From NCBI GenBank assembly GCA_002292815.1, contig DBBX01000027.1:80949-144948 (forward strand): a stretch of 64,000 nucleotides of DNA. The letters run 5' to 3'. Position numbers and translations under genes: made by a program. Source of the DNA: Thiotrichaceae bacterium UBA973 (GTDB taxonomy: Bacteria; Pseudomonadota; Gammaproteobacteria; Eutrophobiales; Eutrophobiaceae). The notes under the pieces were generated by a model. That model did not search any database and was not told the origin of the DNA. It saw only the letters and a program-made list of their open reading frames with translations. Within the stretch, counting starts at the first letter, position 1; each line of letters opens with the position of its first letter. Of this stretch, positions 34,987 to 44,842 are shown in pieces.

Positions 34987-36207
34987 ATGGCTGAAGCAAA
35001 GAAAGCAGACATGTATGCCTGGGAAGGCATGGATAAATCGGGTAAGCGTGTAAAAGGGGAAACCAGTGGCCAGAGTGAAGCACTGGTCAAAGCTGGGCTT
35101 AGACGTTCAGGCATAAAACCTATAAAGGTTAAAAAGAAATCTAAACCTCTACTAGGTGGCGGCGGTAAAGCTAAAATAACACCAAAAGATATCACCGTCT
35201 TTAGCCGCCAATTAGCAACCATGATGTCTTCTGGCGTGCCACTGGTTCAGGCCTTTGAAATTGTCGGTCGTGGACATGAAAATGCAGGAATGCAGGAATT
35301 AATTTTAACTATCAAAAGTGATGTAGAAGCAGGGAATAATCTGACTGAAGCTTTAAAGAAACATCCTCTTCAGTTTAATGCTCTTTATTGCAATCTAGTT
35401 GAGGCTGGTGAGCATGCTGGTATTTTAGAAGCTATTCTACATAAGCTCGCCTCTTATATGGAAAAAACTGAGGCTTTAAAATCAAAGATCAAATCGGCAT
35501 TATTTTACCCAGCTGCAGTTATTGTTGCTGCTGTTATCGTTGTCTCGATTTTAATGATCTTTGTCATCCCTCAATTTTCTGAACTATTTTCAGACTTTGG
35601 AGCTGACTTACCCGCACTGACCCAATTTTTGGTCGATACCTCCGACTTTTTTGTGTCTTATTGGTACATTATTTTTGCAGTTATGGGTGGTACCGTCTTT
35701 GGCTTAATGGAGATTAAGCAGAGATCTATTGCAGTCCAGCATTTTCTGGACCGTGCGATTTTAAAACTTCCTGTCCTCGGTGAAATTATGGAGAAAGCGG
35801 CAATTGCACGTTTTGCTAGAACTCTTGAAACGATGTTTGCAGCAGGTACGCCATTAGTTGAAGCTATGGTGTCAGTAGCCGGGTCATGTGGCAATATCGT
35901 TTTTTACGATGCCACAATGAAGATGAAAGATGATATTGCGACGGGAACACAACTTCAATCATCGATGAGAGACACCGGGTTATTCCCAAATATGGTTGTC
36001 CAGATGGTAGCCATCGGAGAGGAATCAGGTGCAATCGATACCATGCTTGGCAAGGTTGCTGATTGGTATGAACAAGAGGTTGATGATGCTGTTGAAGCCT
36101 TAACGAGTCTACTTGAACCCGCAATTATGGGATTTCTAGGTGTTGTCATCGGCGGCATCGTCATTGGCATGTATCTCCCGATCTTTAAAATGGGTTCTGT
36201 GGTTTAA
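34987..36207 (+). CDS. pilC: Type IV pilus inner membrane platform protein PilC
   Basis: A 406-residue GspF-family protein. Two tandem cytoplasmic GspF domains alternate with three transmembrane segments (about 180-205, 225-245 and 375-400). Family features include ITVFSRQLATMMSSGVPLVQ and ARFARTLETMFAAGTPLVEA, the paired motifs of the two repeats. It forms the membrane platform on which PilB turns pilin addition. It starts 5 bp after pilB, and pilD follows after 85 bp. Confidence 0.95.
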   Translation: MAEAKKADMYAWEGMDKSGKRVKGETSGQSEALVKAGLRRSGIKPIKVKKKSKPLLGGGGKAKITPKDITVFSRQLATMMSSGVPLVQAFEIVGRGHENAGMQELILTIKSDVEAGNNLTEALKKHPLQFNALYCNLVEAGEHAGILEAILHKLASYMEKTEALKSKIKSALFYPAAVIVAAVIVVSILMIFVIPQFSELFSDFGADLPALTQFLVDTSDFFVSYWYIIFAVMGGTVFGLMEIKQRSIAVQHFLDRAILKLPVLGEIMEKAAIARFARTLETMFAAGTPLVEAMVSVAGSCGNIVFYDATMKMKDDIATGTQLQSSMRDTGLFPNMVVQMVAIGEESGAIDTMLGKVADWYEQEVDDAVEALTSLLEPAIMGFLGVVIGGIVIGMYLPIFKMGSVV

Positions 36208-36292
36208 TCACAAACAACTCTAAAAACACCGAATTCTGTTTCACTAATCCACTAATTACTATTGTTGGATTATCAACTTACTGAGACTATTC

Positions 36293-37171
36293 GTGTCACA
36301 TATTATTGAACTCTTAACTAATCACCCTTATTTCTACCTATCTACTATTTTCGTTTTAGGACTATTGATTGGTAGTTTTCTGAACGTTGTCATACTGAGA
36401 TTACCAGTAATGATGGAAAGAGATTGGAAACAACAATGCTGTGAATTACTTGATCTTGATGACGCTAAATTCAATAAAGATCAAGCAAATATTAATTTAG
36501 TGACTCCTCGTTCTCACTGTCCGAAATGCAAACATCAAATCAGTGCATTCCAGAACATTCCAGTTATTAGCTACCTTTTCTTAAAGGGGAAATGCAATAA
36601 CTGCAAAAATAAAATTTCTATTCGATATCCACTAATAGAAATAGTCAGTGGTATATCTGTAGTTATTGTTGCTTACTATTTCGGTGTTTCCACTCAGACA
36701 TTATTCGCACTATTTTTAACTTGGTCACTTATTGCTTTAAGCATGATAGATTTTGATACTCAATACTTGCCTGATGACATTACCTTACCGCTGCTTTGGC
36801 TTGGTATCATAATAAACCTTTTTGGCGTATTTACGGATATTGAATCAAGCGTTCTTGGTGCAATATTTGGTTACGGAACACTTTGGTCGGTCTATATCAT
36901 ATTTAAATTGGTCACTGGAAAAGAAGGTATGGGCCACGGTGATTTCAAATTATTGGCTGTACTAGGTGCATGGTTTGGCTGGCAGTCGCTTCCACTAATA
37001 ATAATTTTATCTTCTCTAGTTGGAGCGGTTATTGGTATTTCATTAATAATTTTTAAATCACATGACAGAAATACAGCTATACCATTCGGTCCATACTTGG
37101 CTATCGCCGGATGGATTTCAATGTTATGGGGACCTTACATAATGTCAGCTTATCTGAATACCGTAATTTAA
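36293..37171 (+). CDS. pilD: Prepilin peptidase / N-methyltransferase PilD
   Basis: A 292-residue polytopic enzyme that cuts the leader off PilA after glycine and methylates the new N-terminal phenylalanine. The cytoplasmic loop holds the zinc-binding CPKC...CNNC pairs, so the site is intact here. The protease aspartates lie in MIDFDTQYLPD and GMGHGDFK. About eight hydrophobic segments follow the family pattern. The start is a GTG at 36293. It is 1 bp from coaE, the conserved pilD-coaE pairing. Confidence 0.95.
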   Translation: MSHIIELLTNHPYFYLSTIFVLGLLIGSFLNVVILRLPVMMERDWKQQCCELLDLDDAKFNKDQANINLVTPRSHCPKCKHQISAFQNIPVISYLFLKGKCNNCKNKISIRYPLIEIVSGISVVIVAYYFGVSTQTLFALFLTWSLIALSMIDFDTQYLPDDITLPLLWLGIIINLFGVFTDIESSVLGAIFGYGTLWSVYIIFKLVTGKEGMGHGDFKLLAVLGAWFGWQSLPLIIILSSLVGAVIGISLIIFKSHDRNTAIPFGPYLAIAGWISMLWGPYIMSAYLNTVI

Positions 37172-37780
37172 ATGTCGAAAACCTTACATGTTGCGTTAAC
37201 TGGCGGTATTGGTAGTGGTAAATCGACTGTATCATCGATATTTCAATCACTTGGAGTACCGGTTATCGATTCAGATGTTATATCGAGAACTATAGTAATG
37301 CCTGGAAAACCTTGTTTAAAAAATATTATTGACGAGTTTGGCAGTACGCTATTAAACGATAAAGGTGAACTTGATCGTCATAAACTTCGTAACATCATAT
37401 TCAATGATTCAGAAGCCAAAACGAAATTGGAAGAATTACTACATCCTGTTATCTATCAGGAAATAGAAAGAGCGGCATCTAGTATAGATTACCCGTATTG
37501 TCTGATCGCTATTCCTTTACTTATCGAGACTCAGGCAACAGAAAAATTTGATCGTATTCTACTGGTTGATCTTCCAGAGGCGGTACAGCTTGCCCGAGCT
37601 TCTGACAGAGATAATACATCGATAGATTTGATATCGGAAATTATTAAAAATCAGGCAAGTAGAGAACAACGACTAAAATATGCAGATGATATTATTGACA
37701 ATAGCGTCAAAATTGAAGAACTTACAAACGCCGTACAAAAGCTACATAATAAGTACCTGAAATTAGCTGAAGCAAATTGA
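37172..37780 (+). CDS. coaE: Dephospho-CoA kinase
   Basis: A 202-residue cytosolic kinase for the last step of coenzyme A synthesis, phosphorylation of dephospho-CoA at the 3' hydroxyl. The P-loop is GGIGSGKST near the N-terminus. VIDSDVISR and a lid region with RASDRDN follow the family. It begins directly after the pilD stop, and the same order pilD-coaE-zapD-yacG is a gammaproteobacterial hallmark. Confidence 0.95.
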   Translation: MSKTLHVALTGGIGSGKSTVSSIFQSLGVPVIDSDVISRTIVMPGKPCLKNIIDEFGSTLLNDKGELDRHKLRNIIFNDSEAKTKLEELLHPVIYQEIERAASSIDYPYCLIAIPLLIETQATEKFDRILLVDLPEAVQLARASDRDNTSIDLISEIIKNQASREQRLKYADDIIDNSVKIEELTNAVQKLHNKYLKLAEAN

Positions 37781-37829
37781 GCTATATGATTAACACTAAT
37801 ATTGAGAATGAAGATTTGTATACCTAGTT

Positions 37830-38600
37830 ATGCAAAATACAATAATATACGAACAACCACTAAACGAAAGAATGAGAAATTTCTTACGTTTAGAACATCT
37901 TTTTAATCACATAGAGTTTCGTTCGCAGGACACCCTTGAATGGGATTGCAGAAGCACTCTTGAATCACTTCTTGAAATAAACGATTTATTAAGTCGATCT
38001 GACCTAAAAGGTGAACTCATTAAAGAATTGGAACGACATTCTTTGATGCTCACATCATTAAAAGATAACCCAGCTGTAGATGAGAATAGATTAAATAGCA
38101 TCAATAACGATATATGCGATTTATTAATAAAACTACGTGATAATGGTTACCAACCTGGAACTCAATTAAAAAATGATGAGTTAGTCACTAGCATCAAACA
38201 ACGTATCAGCATTCCAGGAGGGACTTGTAGTTTTGATCTTCCACGATTTCATTACTGGTTAAATCAGCCCGGTATTACTCGTAAGCAAGATTTCATTAAA
38301 TGGTCAACTGATCTGGAACCCATTAAAAAGTCGATCTACATAGCATTAGACATGGTCAGGAACAGTGCGCATCCTACTAAGGAAAAAGCTGAGACTGGAT
38401 TTTATCAAAAACCCATAGAATCAACTTTATCCTGTCAATTAATTAGAGTATTTTTACCATCGGTTAGTCGTTATTATCCTGAAATTAGTGGCGGGAAACA
38501 CCGATTTACAATACGTTTTATGGAAGAATCAACAACAGATAGCAGGCCGACTCAGGCTGAAAATGATGTCGATTTTAAACTACAGTGCTGCAGCTTATGA
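37830..38600 (+). CDS. zapD: Cell division protein ZapD
   Basis: A 256-residue protein of the ZapD (YacF, DUF1342) family, which bundles FtsZ filaments at midcell. It begins TIIYEQPLNERMRNFLRLEH, a strongly conserved N-terminus. A helical first half is followed by a beta-rich part (SIPGGTCSFDLPRFHYWL). Its stop overlaps the yacG start (ATGA). FtsZ, its partner, is encoded about 9 kb away in this window. Confidence 0.94.
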   Translation: MQNTIIYEQPLNERMRNFLRLEHLFNHIEFRSQDTLEWDCRSTLESLLEINDLLSRSDLKGELIKELERHSLMLTSLKDNPAVDENRLNSINNDICDLLIKLRDNGYQPGTQLKNDELVTSIKQRISIPGGTCSFDLPRFHYWLNQPGITRKQDFIKWSTDLEPIKKSIYIALDMVRNSAHPTKEKAETGFYQKPIESTLSCQLIRVFLPSVSRYYPEISGGKHRFTIRFMEESTTDSRPTQAENDVDFKLQCCSL

Positions 38601-38782
38601 ATAAGTCAATTTCTTGTCCTATGTGTAACAAAGCGACTAAACTAGATATTTCAAATCTAAACCGTCCTTTTTGTTCTGAACGATGTCGATTAATAGATTT
38701 GGGTAAATGGGCCAATGAAAAATATGGTATTACTGATGGTTCCCCGGTTGATGATGTACAAATCTACCCTGAAACACACTAA
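38597..38782 (+). CDS. yacG: DNA gyrase inhibitor YacG (zinc-binding)
   Basis: A 61-residue zinc protein with the four ligands in CPMC and CSERCRLIDLG. In E. coli it binds GyrB and blocks DNA binding. The ATG at 38597 is chosen because it overlaps the zapD stop as ATGA. An in-frame GTG 12 bases upstream is less likely. The stop shares bases with the stop of the convergent Nudix-ThiE gene. Confidence 0.9.
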   Translation: MNKSISCPMCNKATKLDISNLNRPFCSERCRLIDLGKWANEKYGITDGSPVDDVQIYPETH

Positions 38783-39762
38783 CTTTTATTAAATTTTATT
38801 TTTTTACCTGGTGTATCTGTATTCCATACTGCTCCCAGCATAGCAATGCCATAGGCACCATAAGAGTTTGCGGTTTTTAGATCGGTCGGCATTATTCCAC
38901 CTAGTGCATATATTGGAAAGTTGACCGTATTGATAAGACTACTAAATCTTTTCCAGCCAATCGCATTGGCTTCAGGGTGACTAGCTGTTGCCAGAACAGG
39001 TGATAAGAAAGCATAGTTAACATTTATCTTAGCTGCTCTAATCAATTCCTCTTCAGTATGACATGAGGCACCTAATAGATATTCTTCACTTATAGGTCTA
39101 CTCTCGTGTCTTTTTAACTCACTAGAATTGAGATGAATGCCATCAATTGGATATTTGTCTATATCTGAAGCTGTACTATTTAGTATTAGTTTTGAATTAT
39201 ATCTTTTTGCTATTTCACTTTGTTTTTTTATAACTTCTTGAAAAATATTATTCTTTTCTATTTTTAATCTTAATTGAAATATTCCTAAGCCTGCTGCAAA
39301 ACACTCCTCACTAACTGAGTATAAGTGCGAATAATCTTTATATGATTCTTGACTAATTACATACATAGGACTCAACAAAATTGATTGAATAATATGTTTA
39401 TTTGCGTCGGGAAATTCATAATTATTGAGTTCACTTATTCTTACCCAGCATATTTCCTGTTTTTCTCTACTTTCGGGATTCCCATACCATTCAGATACTT
39501 TCCAAACATCTAGTAATACTTTTTTATCCGAATAATCATGACTAATCGATGTAAATGCCTCTGCCTTGGTTACTGTTATTCCTAACTCTTCAAACAACTC
39601 ACGCTTTAATGCAGAACTAGCATCTTCGTTATATTCAACTTTACCACCCGGGAACTCCCAACATCCTGCTAGATGCTGACCGCCTGAACGTTTTGAAATT
39701 AAAACTTTATCTTTTGTTGCGTTATAAATAACACCAACGGCAACATGTATTCTTTGACTCAT
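38779..39762 (-). CDS. mutT: Nudix hydrolase (MutT-like) fused to a ThiE/TenI-like domain
   Basis: A 327-residue protein. The first half is a MutT-type Nudix domain, beginning VAVGVIYNATKDKVLISKR, with the Nudix box spanning about residues 37-59 (GGKVEYNED...RELFEELG). Such domains clean oxidised nucleotides such as 8-oxo-dGTP. From about residue 145 a thiamine phosphate synthase-like barrel follows, with GIHLNSSEL, GASCHTEEEL and FPIYALGGI. This fusion is known in many gammaproteobacteria between argJ/secA and yacG. The function of the second half is unproven. It may be inactive in thiamine synthesis. Confidence 0.85.
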   Translation of the reverse strand: MSQRIHVAVGVIYNATKDKVLISKRSGGQHLAGCWEFPGGKVEYNEDASSALKRELFEELGITVTKAEAFTSISHDYSDKKVLLDVWKVSEWYGNPESREKQEICWVRISELNNYEFPDANKHIIQSILLSPMYVISQESYKDYSHLYSVSEECFAAGLGIFQLRLKIEKNNIFQEVIKKQSEIAKRYNSKLILNSTASDIDKYPIDGIHLNSSELKRHESRPISEEYLLGASCHTEEELIRAAKINVNYAFLSPVLATASHPEANAIGWKRFSSLINTVNFPIYALGGIMPTDLKTANSYGAYGIAMLGAVWNTDTPGKKIKFNKS

Positions 39763-39808
39763 TAATTTACAAATTTTTATTGCAGCTAAAGGAATAAATA
39801 CTTAGCTT

Positions 39809-41029
39809 CTAGGTTCTATATTCTGCATTAATTTTAATATACTCATGTGACAGATCAGTTGTCCATATTACTTCCTGATGTTCACCCCTTTTAAGATTCA
39901 CTGTTAATTTTATTTCATCTTGAAGCATGACCATGCTTCCTTTTTCTTCTGTATAACTTGCTGCTCGTTGACCATTTTCAACAATACATATGTTGTCCAA
40001 GAAAACTTCAATGTTATTTATATCTAGATCATTAATTCCTGAATTTCCTATTGCCGATAAGATTCGGCCCCAATTTGCATCTGATGCGGTAAATGCTGTT
40101 TTTACTAATGGTGATTCAGCAATCTTATAGGCGACATCAATACATTCAGATTGCTGCTTGCCTCCGGTAACCTTTATCGTTAGAAATTTACTTGCTCCTT
40201 CCCCATCTCTAATGACTGCTTGAGACAATTCACAGAAAACACTTGTTAAAGCGTTTTCTAATATCGCATATTCCTCACTACTTTGATCATCAATACATTT
40301 ATGCCTTGCTTTGCCTGTGGCAATTAAAACACAAGAGTCATTTGTAGACGTATCACCATCAACAGTAATCCGATTAAAACTTTTATTAACTGCATGCAAT
40401 AATATTTTTTCAAGCATATCTTTTCTTATGTTTGCATCAGTAGCAATAAACGCCAGCATAGTCGCCATATTGGGACGTATCATGCCGGAACCTTTTACAA
40501 CCCCGGTTATACTTATAGCAGATTCACCTAGTGATATAGTTTTAGATACCGCTTTAGGAATCGTATCCGTGGTCATAATGGCTTTAGCTGCATCAAGCCA
40601 ACTATTAGCAGACAAATTTTCAACTAATTCAGGTAGCACAGTATTTATTTTATCTACTGGTAATACTTCCCCGATCACGCCTGTAGAAAAAGGCAAAACT
40701 TCACCTTCTTTACATCCCGTAGCATTGGCTAAAGCCTTACAAGTAATGCTTGAATCTAATAAACCTTGTTCACCAGTTCCAGCATTTGCATTGCCCGCGT
40801 TTATCAAACAATAACGTGGCTTATACTCAGTTAAATGCTGTTTTGCTATTTGTACGGGTGCAGCACAAAATAGATTCTTGGTGAATACTGCAGCAACATT
40901 ACTACCTTCAGCAAATTCTATTAAAGTTAGATCTGTTCTCTTTTTTTTATATAGATTTGCGCAACAGGTAGATAGCCGGATTCCATTTATAGGCAATATA
41001 GATGTGGGGAGTTTTAAACCAACAGACAT
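39809..41029 (-). CDS. argJ: Bifunctional ornithine acetyltransferase / N-acetylglutamate synthase
   Basis: A 406-residue enzyme of the cyclic arginine pathway. It moves the acetyl group from N-acetylornithine to glutamate and can also use acetyl-CoA. The precursor cuts itself between Ala and Thr in MIRPNMATMLAFI, so the threonine is the nucleophile. SKSFNRITVDGDTSTNDS-like motif and the oxyanion region (STGVIGEVLP) are present. The ATG at 41029 is preferred to an in-frame TTG three codons earlier. It lies downstream of secA on the same strand. Confidence 0.94.
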   Translation of the reverse strand: MSVGLKLPTSILPINGIRLSTCCANLYKKKRTDLTLIEFAEGSNVAAVFTKNLFCAAPVQIAKQHLTEYKPRYCLINAGNANAGTGEQGLLDSSITCKALANATGCKEGEVLPFSTGVIGEVLPVDKINTVLPELVENLSANSWLDAAKAIMTTDTIPKAVSKTISLGESAISITGVVKGSGMIRPNMATMLAFIATDANIRKDMLEKILLHAVNKSFNRITVDGDTSTNDSCVLIATGKARHKCIDDQSSEEYAILENALTSVFCELSQAVIRDGEGASKFLTIKVTGGKQQSECIDVAYKIAESPLVKTAFTASDANWGRILSAIGNSGINDLDINNIEVFLDNICIVENGQRAASYTEEKGSMVMLQDEIKLTVNLKRGEHQEVIWTTDLSHEYIKINAEYRT

Positions 41030-41078
41030 GACTTTCAACCTATAGATAAGGAGTGAAAATTAATAGAATCCTGATCTA

Positions 41079-43778
41079 TTAAGATAGTTTTCCATGGCAT
41101 TGCTTATACTTTTTACCTGAACCACAAGGACAAGGTTCATTTCGTCCAACTTTAGGTGTATTTCTAACAAAAGGTTTTTCTGTACGTACTTCATTTACCG
41201 GTGATTCATCAGTCAAGCTATTAGGTGCAGTGGGATGATTAAAATTCATATCTTGTTTTTTCTCTTTCTGCTCTGCTGCTTCTATATCTTCTTCGGCTCT
41301 AATATTAACTTTATACAAAAAGACGACGACATCATGTTTAATATTTTCAAGCATTTGTAAAAACAAATCAAAAGCTTCACGCTTATATTCTTGTTTTGGA
41401 TTTTTAGCGGCAAAACTTCTAAGGTGTATACCTTGTCTTAGATGATCCATATTTACGAGATGCTCTTTCCAATGTCTGTCTAACACGTCGAGCATGATTT
41501 GTTTTTCTATTCGCCTCATTAAATCAGGCGTAATGACTTTCTCTTTTTCTTCAACGACCTTTTCTAAGGTTTCATGAAGTTTTTTACGTAATGTTTCTTC
41601 ATATAGGGATTTATCTTGTTCTAGCCATTTTTGAATATCTACAGACACATCAAACTCATGCTGAAGAGCTCCCTCCAATCCATGAACATCCCACATTTCA
41701 TCCATACTTCCATGGGGAATATATTCTTCGATCACATTTTCAATGACTTCATATCGCATGTCATTTACTTCTTCAGAGACCGTTTCACCTTCAAGCAGAT
41801 CATTTCGTTGTTGATAAATAACTTTTCTTTGATCATTGGCAACGTCATCAAAATCCAGTAAGTTTTTGCGTATATCGAAATTGTGAGCTTCTACTTTACG
41901 TTGCGCGTTTTCTATTGCGCGTGACACCAGCTTTGATTCAATTGCTTCGCCATCTTCCATGCCTAGCTTTTGCATAATTGCAGAAACTCGTTCTGAGGCG
42001 AATATTCTCATCAGGTTATCTTCTAACGATAAATAAAAGCGACTTGAACCGGGATCACCTTGTCGTCCAGAACGTCCGCGAAGCTGATTATCAATACGTC
42101 TTGACTCATGCCGTTCTGTACCAATTATATGCAGGCCTCCGCTCTCAAGAACTTTTTGGTGCCTACTATCCCACTTCTCTTTAAGATCATTTATTTCCTT
42201 TTGACCTGCATCACCCAATTCTTTAATTTCAACTTCATGGTTTCCACCAAGCACGATATCGGTACCCCGCCCCGCCATATTTGTAGCGATGGTAACAATA
42301 CCCGGACTACCCGCTTGGGCAATAATTTCTGCTTCTTTTTGATGAAACTTTGCATTTAAAACCTGATGTTTAATATTTTCTTTATCTAATAATTTAGATA
42401 AATATTCAGAAACTTCTATAGATGCTGTACCAACAAGAACAGGTTGACCATTAGCTTGGCATATTTTTACATCTTCAATTATAGAATCATATTTTTCTTT
42501 AGCTGTAAGAAAAATAACATCACTTTGGTCATCTCTAACCATTGGCATATGTGTTGGTATAATAATAACCTCAAGCCCGTATATCGTCTGAAATTCATAA
42601 GCCTCAGTATCTGCAGTACCTGTCATACCGGACAATTTTGAATATAAACGAAAATAATTTTGATACGTAATAGATGCTAGTGTCTGATTTTCATTTTGAA
42701 TCGTCACACCTTCTTTTGCTTCTATTGCTTGATGCAAACCTTCAGACCAACGTCGACCTTGCATGGTGCGTCCAGTAAATTCATCGACGATTACAACCTC
42801 ATCATCTTTAACTATGTAATCAATATCATTTTGAAACAAATGATGTGCTCTCAGTGCAGCATTCAGATGGTGTAGAATGCCGATATTAACGGGATCATAT
42901 AAGCCTTGTCCCTCAGCAATAATCCCTTCCTCTCTTAACAAGAGTTCAAAGTGATCATGTCCATCTTCAGTAAGATATGCCTGTTTTGATTTTTCATCTA
43001 AGGTGAAGTCACCGGGACCATCTTCATTTTTTTGAGCAACTAATTTGGGTATTAATTTATTTATAGTGAGGTATAAATCTGATTTGTCATCAACCATCCC
43101 GGATATAATTAACGGTGTTCTGGCTTCATCGATCAGGATTGAATCGACCTCATCTACGATAGCAAAATTTAAATCCCTTTGAACTCGGCCTTCTTTACTA
43201 AATGCCATATTATCGCGTAGATAATCAAAGCCAAATTCATTATTTGTTCCATAGGTAATATCGCAAGCATATGCAGCTTTTCTATCTTCCATTGATAGGC
43301 CAGACACGATGACACCTGTGCTTAAACCAAGAAAGCCATAGATCTGTCCCATCCACTCAGCATCGCGTTTTGCTAAATAATCATTAACTGTAATGACATG
43401 CACGCCTATACCAGACAGGGCATTTAGACTAGCGGCTAATGTAGCTACAAGTGTTTTACCTTCACCTGTTCGCATTTCTGCAATATTGCCATTATGCAAC
43501 ACCATGCCACCAATCATTTGCACATCAAAATGTCGCATATCCAGTACACGGCGACCGGCTTCTCTTACTAAAGCAAATGCCTCAGGCAAGATATCATCTA
43601 GGCTTTCACCTTGCTTGACCCTTTCTTTTAACTGATTGGTCTTATCTGGAAAATCCGTATCACTCAATAACTTCAACTCATCTTCAAGCACATTGATTTG
43701 CTTAATCTTCTTACTGAGTTTTTTGATTACCCGATCATTTCGCGTACCAAATATTTTTTTTGCAGCATCTATAATCAT
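41079..43778 (-). CDS. secA: Preprotein translocase motor ATPase SecA
   Basis: An 899-residue motor that pushes unfolded preproteins through SecYEG. Walker A is MRTGEGKT, Walker B is VDEVDSILIDEARTP, and the second helicase domain has GTASIEVSEYLSKL, NMAGRGTDI and RLRGRSGRQGD-type motif VI (QLRGRSGRQGDPG). The C-terminus is the zinc-binding SEC-C motif, NEPCPCGSGKKYKQCHG, which contacts SecB and ribosomes. Length is normal for proteobacteria. It is encoded between argJ and the M23 peptidase, the usual gammaproteobacterial place. Confidence 0.97.
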   Translation of the reverse strand: MIIDAAKKIFGTRNDRVIKKLSKKIKQINVLEDELKLLSDTDFPDKTNQLKERVKQGESLDDILPEAFALVREAGRRVLDMRHFDVQMIGGMVLHNGNIAEMRTGEGKTLVATLAASLNALSGIGVHVITVNDYLAKRDAEWMGQIYGFLGLSTGVIVSGLSMEDRKAAYACDITYGTNNEFGFDYLRDNMAFSKEGRVQRDLNFAIVDEVDSILIDEARTPLIISGMVDDKSDLYLTINKLIPKLVAQKNEDGPGDFTLDEKSKQAYLTEDGHDHFELLLREEGIIAEGQGLYDPVNIGILHHLNAALRAHHLFQNDIDYIVKDDEVVIVDEFTGRTMQGRRWSEGLHQAIEAKEGVTIQNENQTLASITYQNYFRLYSKLSGMTGTADTEAYEFQTIYGLEVIIIPTHMPMVRDDQSDVIFLTAKEKYDSIIEDVKICQANGQPVLVGTASIEVSEYLSKLLDKENIKHQVLNAKFHQKEAEIIAQAGSPGIVTIATNMAGRGTDIVLGGNHEVEIKELGDAGQKEINDLKEKWDSRHQKVLESGGLHIIGTERHESRRIDNQLRGRSGRQGDPGSSRFYLSLEDNLMRIFASERVSAIMQKLGMEDGEAIESKLVSRAIENAQRKVEAHNFDIRKNLLDFDDVANDQRKVIYQQRNDLLEGETVSEEVNDMRYEVIENVIEEYIPHGSMDEMWDVHGLEGALQHEFDVSVDIQKWLEQDKSLYEETLRKKLHETLEKVVEEKEKVITPDLMRRIEKQIMLDVLDRHWKEHLVNMDHLRQGIHLRSFAAKNPKQEYKREAFDLFLQMLENIKHDVVVFLYKVNIRAEEDIEAAEQKEKKQDMNFNHPTAPNSLTDESPVNEVRTEKPFVRNTPKVGRNEPCPCGSGKKYKQCHGKLS

Positions 43779-43876
43779 AGTATTTAGTCTTAATTTAATA
43801 TCGCGTGATGTTTCACGGACTCTAGAAAAGATTGTTTATAATCGGATGGCAACGGTAACTTAGCGGGAGACTTAGT

Positions 43877-44803
43877 TCAGTGAAATATTCTTTTGGGATT
43901 GACTGCTTTACCATTATTGACTACTTCAAAATGAACATGTGTACCCGTTGATCTACCCGAAGAACCCATGAGAGCAATTATCTGACCTTTATCAACTTTT
44001 TCACCAACAACAACAATATTTTTCTTATTGTGAGCATAGCGTGTTTGATAACCATTACCATGATTGATCTCAACTATATTGCCATAACCATGACGAACGC
44101 CTGACCAAGTCACAATTCCAGAAGCAACCGCAAGTATTGGTGAACCAGACTTACCTGCATAATCTATCCCGTCATGATACTCAACCCTGCCGGTCATTGG
44201 ATCAGTTCGCTTGCCAAACAATGATGAAACCCAGCCATCTAGCGTAGGACTACCTGTTGGAATTGTTTGACTTTGCAATGTACTATCAATCAACATTGAT
44301 TCCATTGCTGACAATTTTTCAGAACGATCTTGAATTTTGGAACTTAAACCTTGTAAGGCACTGAGAAAGTCCGTTACTTCCATCGAACTGCGATTTTGCT
44401 CAGGTTGAGGACCGCCTAAGCCAGGTGTAGATGAGATATCAAAATCAATCTCATGCAGATCAGCCATGCTAGCCAAACGTGAACCAAGGGCGTCCAGACG
44501 CATAACGTGTGATTGTAATTTACTTAATCGTGTTGCTAGTGCATCAAGATTCTTTGTTGCATTATCTTGAACATCTTCAAGCATTTTTTGTTGAATTTCT
44601 AACTCTTGATTCCAGATAGGCGTTGTTTGTGTATACAAGTTCTTAATTGAACCGCGGGTCAAATTCAATGCATATTGACTACCCGCGTGAAAAACCAATA
44701 AACCACAGACTAGACTTAATACTACACACACACATATAGATACTGGCCCTAGAGTAAGGGACAGACTCTTTTTTCTCGTTTTCGATATTAAAAATAATTG
44801 CAT
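43877..44803 (-). CDS. M23 family (LytM) metallopeptidase with N-terminal membrane anchor
   Basis: A 308-residue inner-membrane-anchored protein. One transmembrane segment (about 20-43) is followed by a coiled-coil stretch to about residue 175 and a LytM peptidase domain. The zinc ligands appear intact: the first His and Asp in YHDGIDYAG, then the HxH pair in THVHFEV. Active domains of this class cut peptide cross-links in peptidoglycan. The gene lies between secA and lpxC/dciA, as in many Chromatiales-type genomes. Whether it cuts murein itself or regulates other hydrolases is not shown. Confidence 0.9.
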   Translation of the reverse strand: MQLFLISKTRKKSLSLTLGPVSICVCVVLSLVCGLLVFHAGSQYALNLTRGSIKNLYTQTTPIWNQELEIQQKMLEDVQDNATKNLDALATRLSKLQSHVMRLDALGSRLASMADLHEIDFDISSTPGLGGPQPEQNRSSMEVTDFLSALQGLSSKIQDRSEKLSAMESMLIDSTLQSQTIPTGSPTLDGWVSSLFGKRTDPMTGRVEYHDGIDYAGKSGSPILAVASGIVTWSGVRHGYGNIVEINHGNGYQTRYAHNKKNIVVVGEKVDKGQIIALMGSSGRSTGTHVHFEVVNNGKAVNPKRIFH

Positions 44804-44842
44804 ATAATTGTGACAAATTTAAATCTATAATTGTAAATACTA

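Noticed and set aside
40311..40814. Open frame of 167 codons on the plus strand
   Set aside because: It lies antisense inside argJ, whose motifs are intact. The frame is a shadow of argJ codon use.
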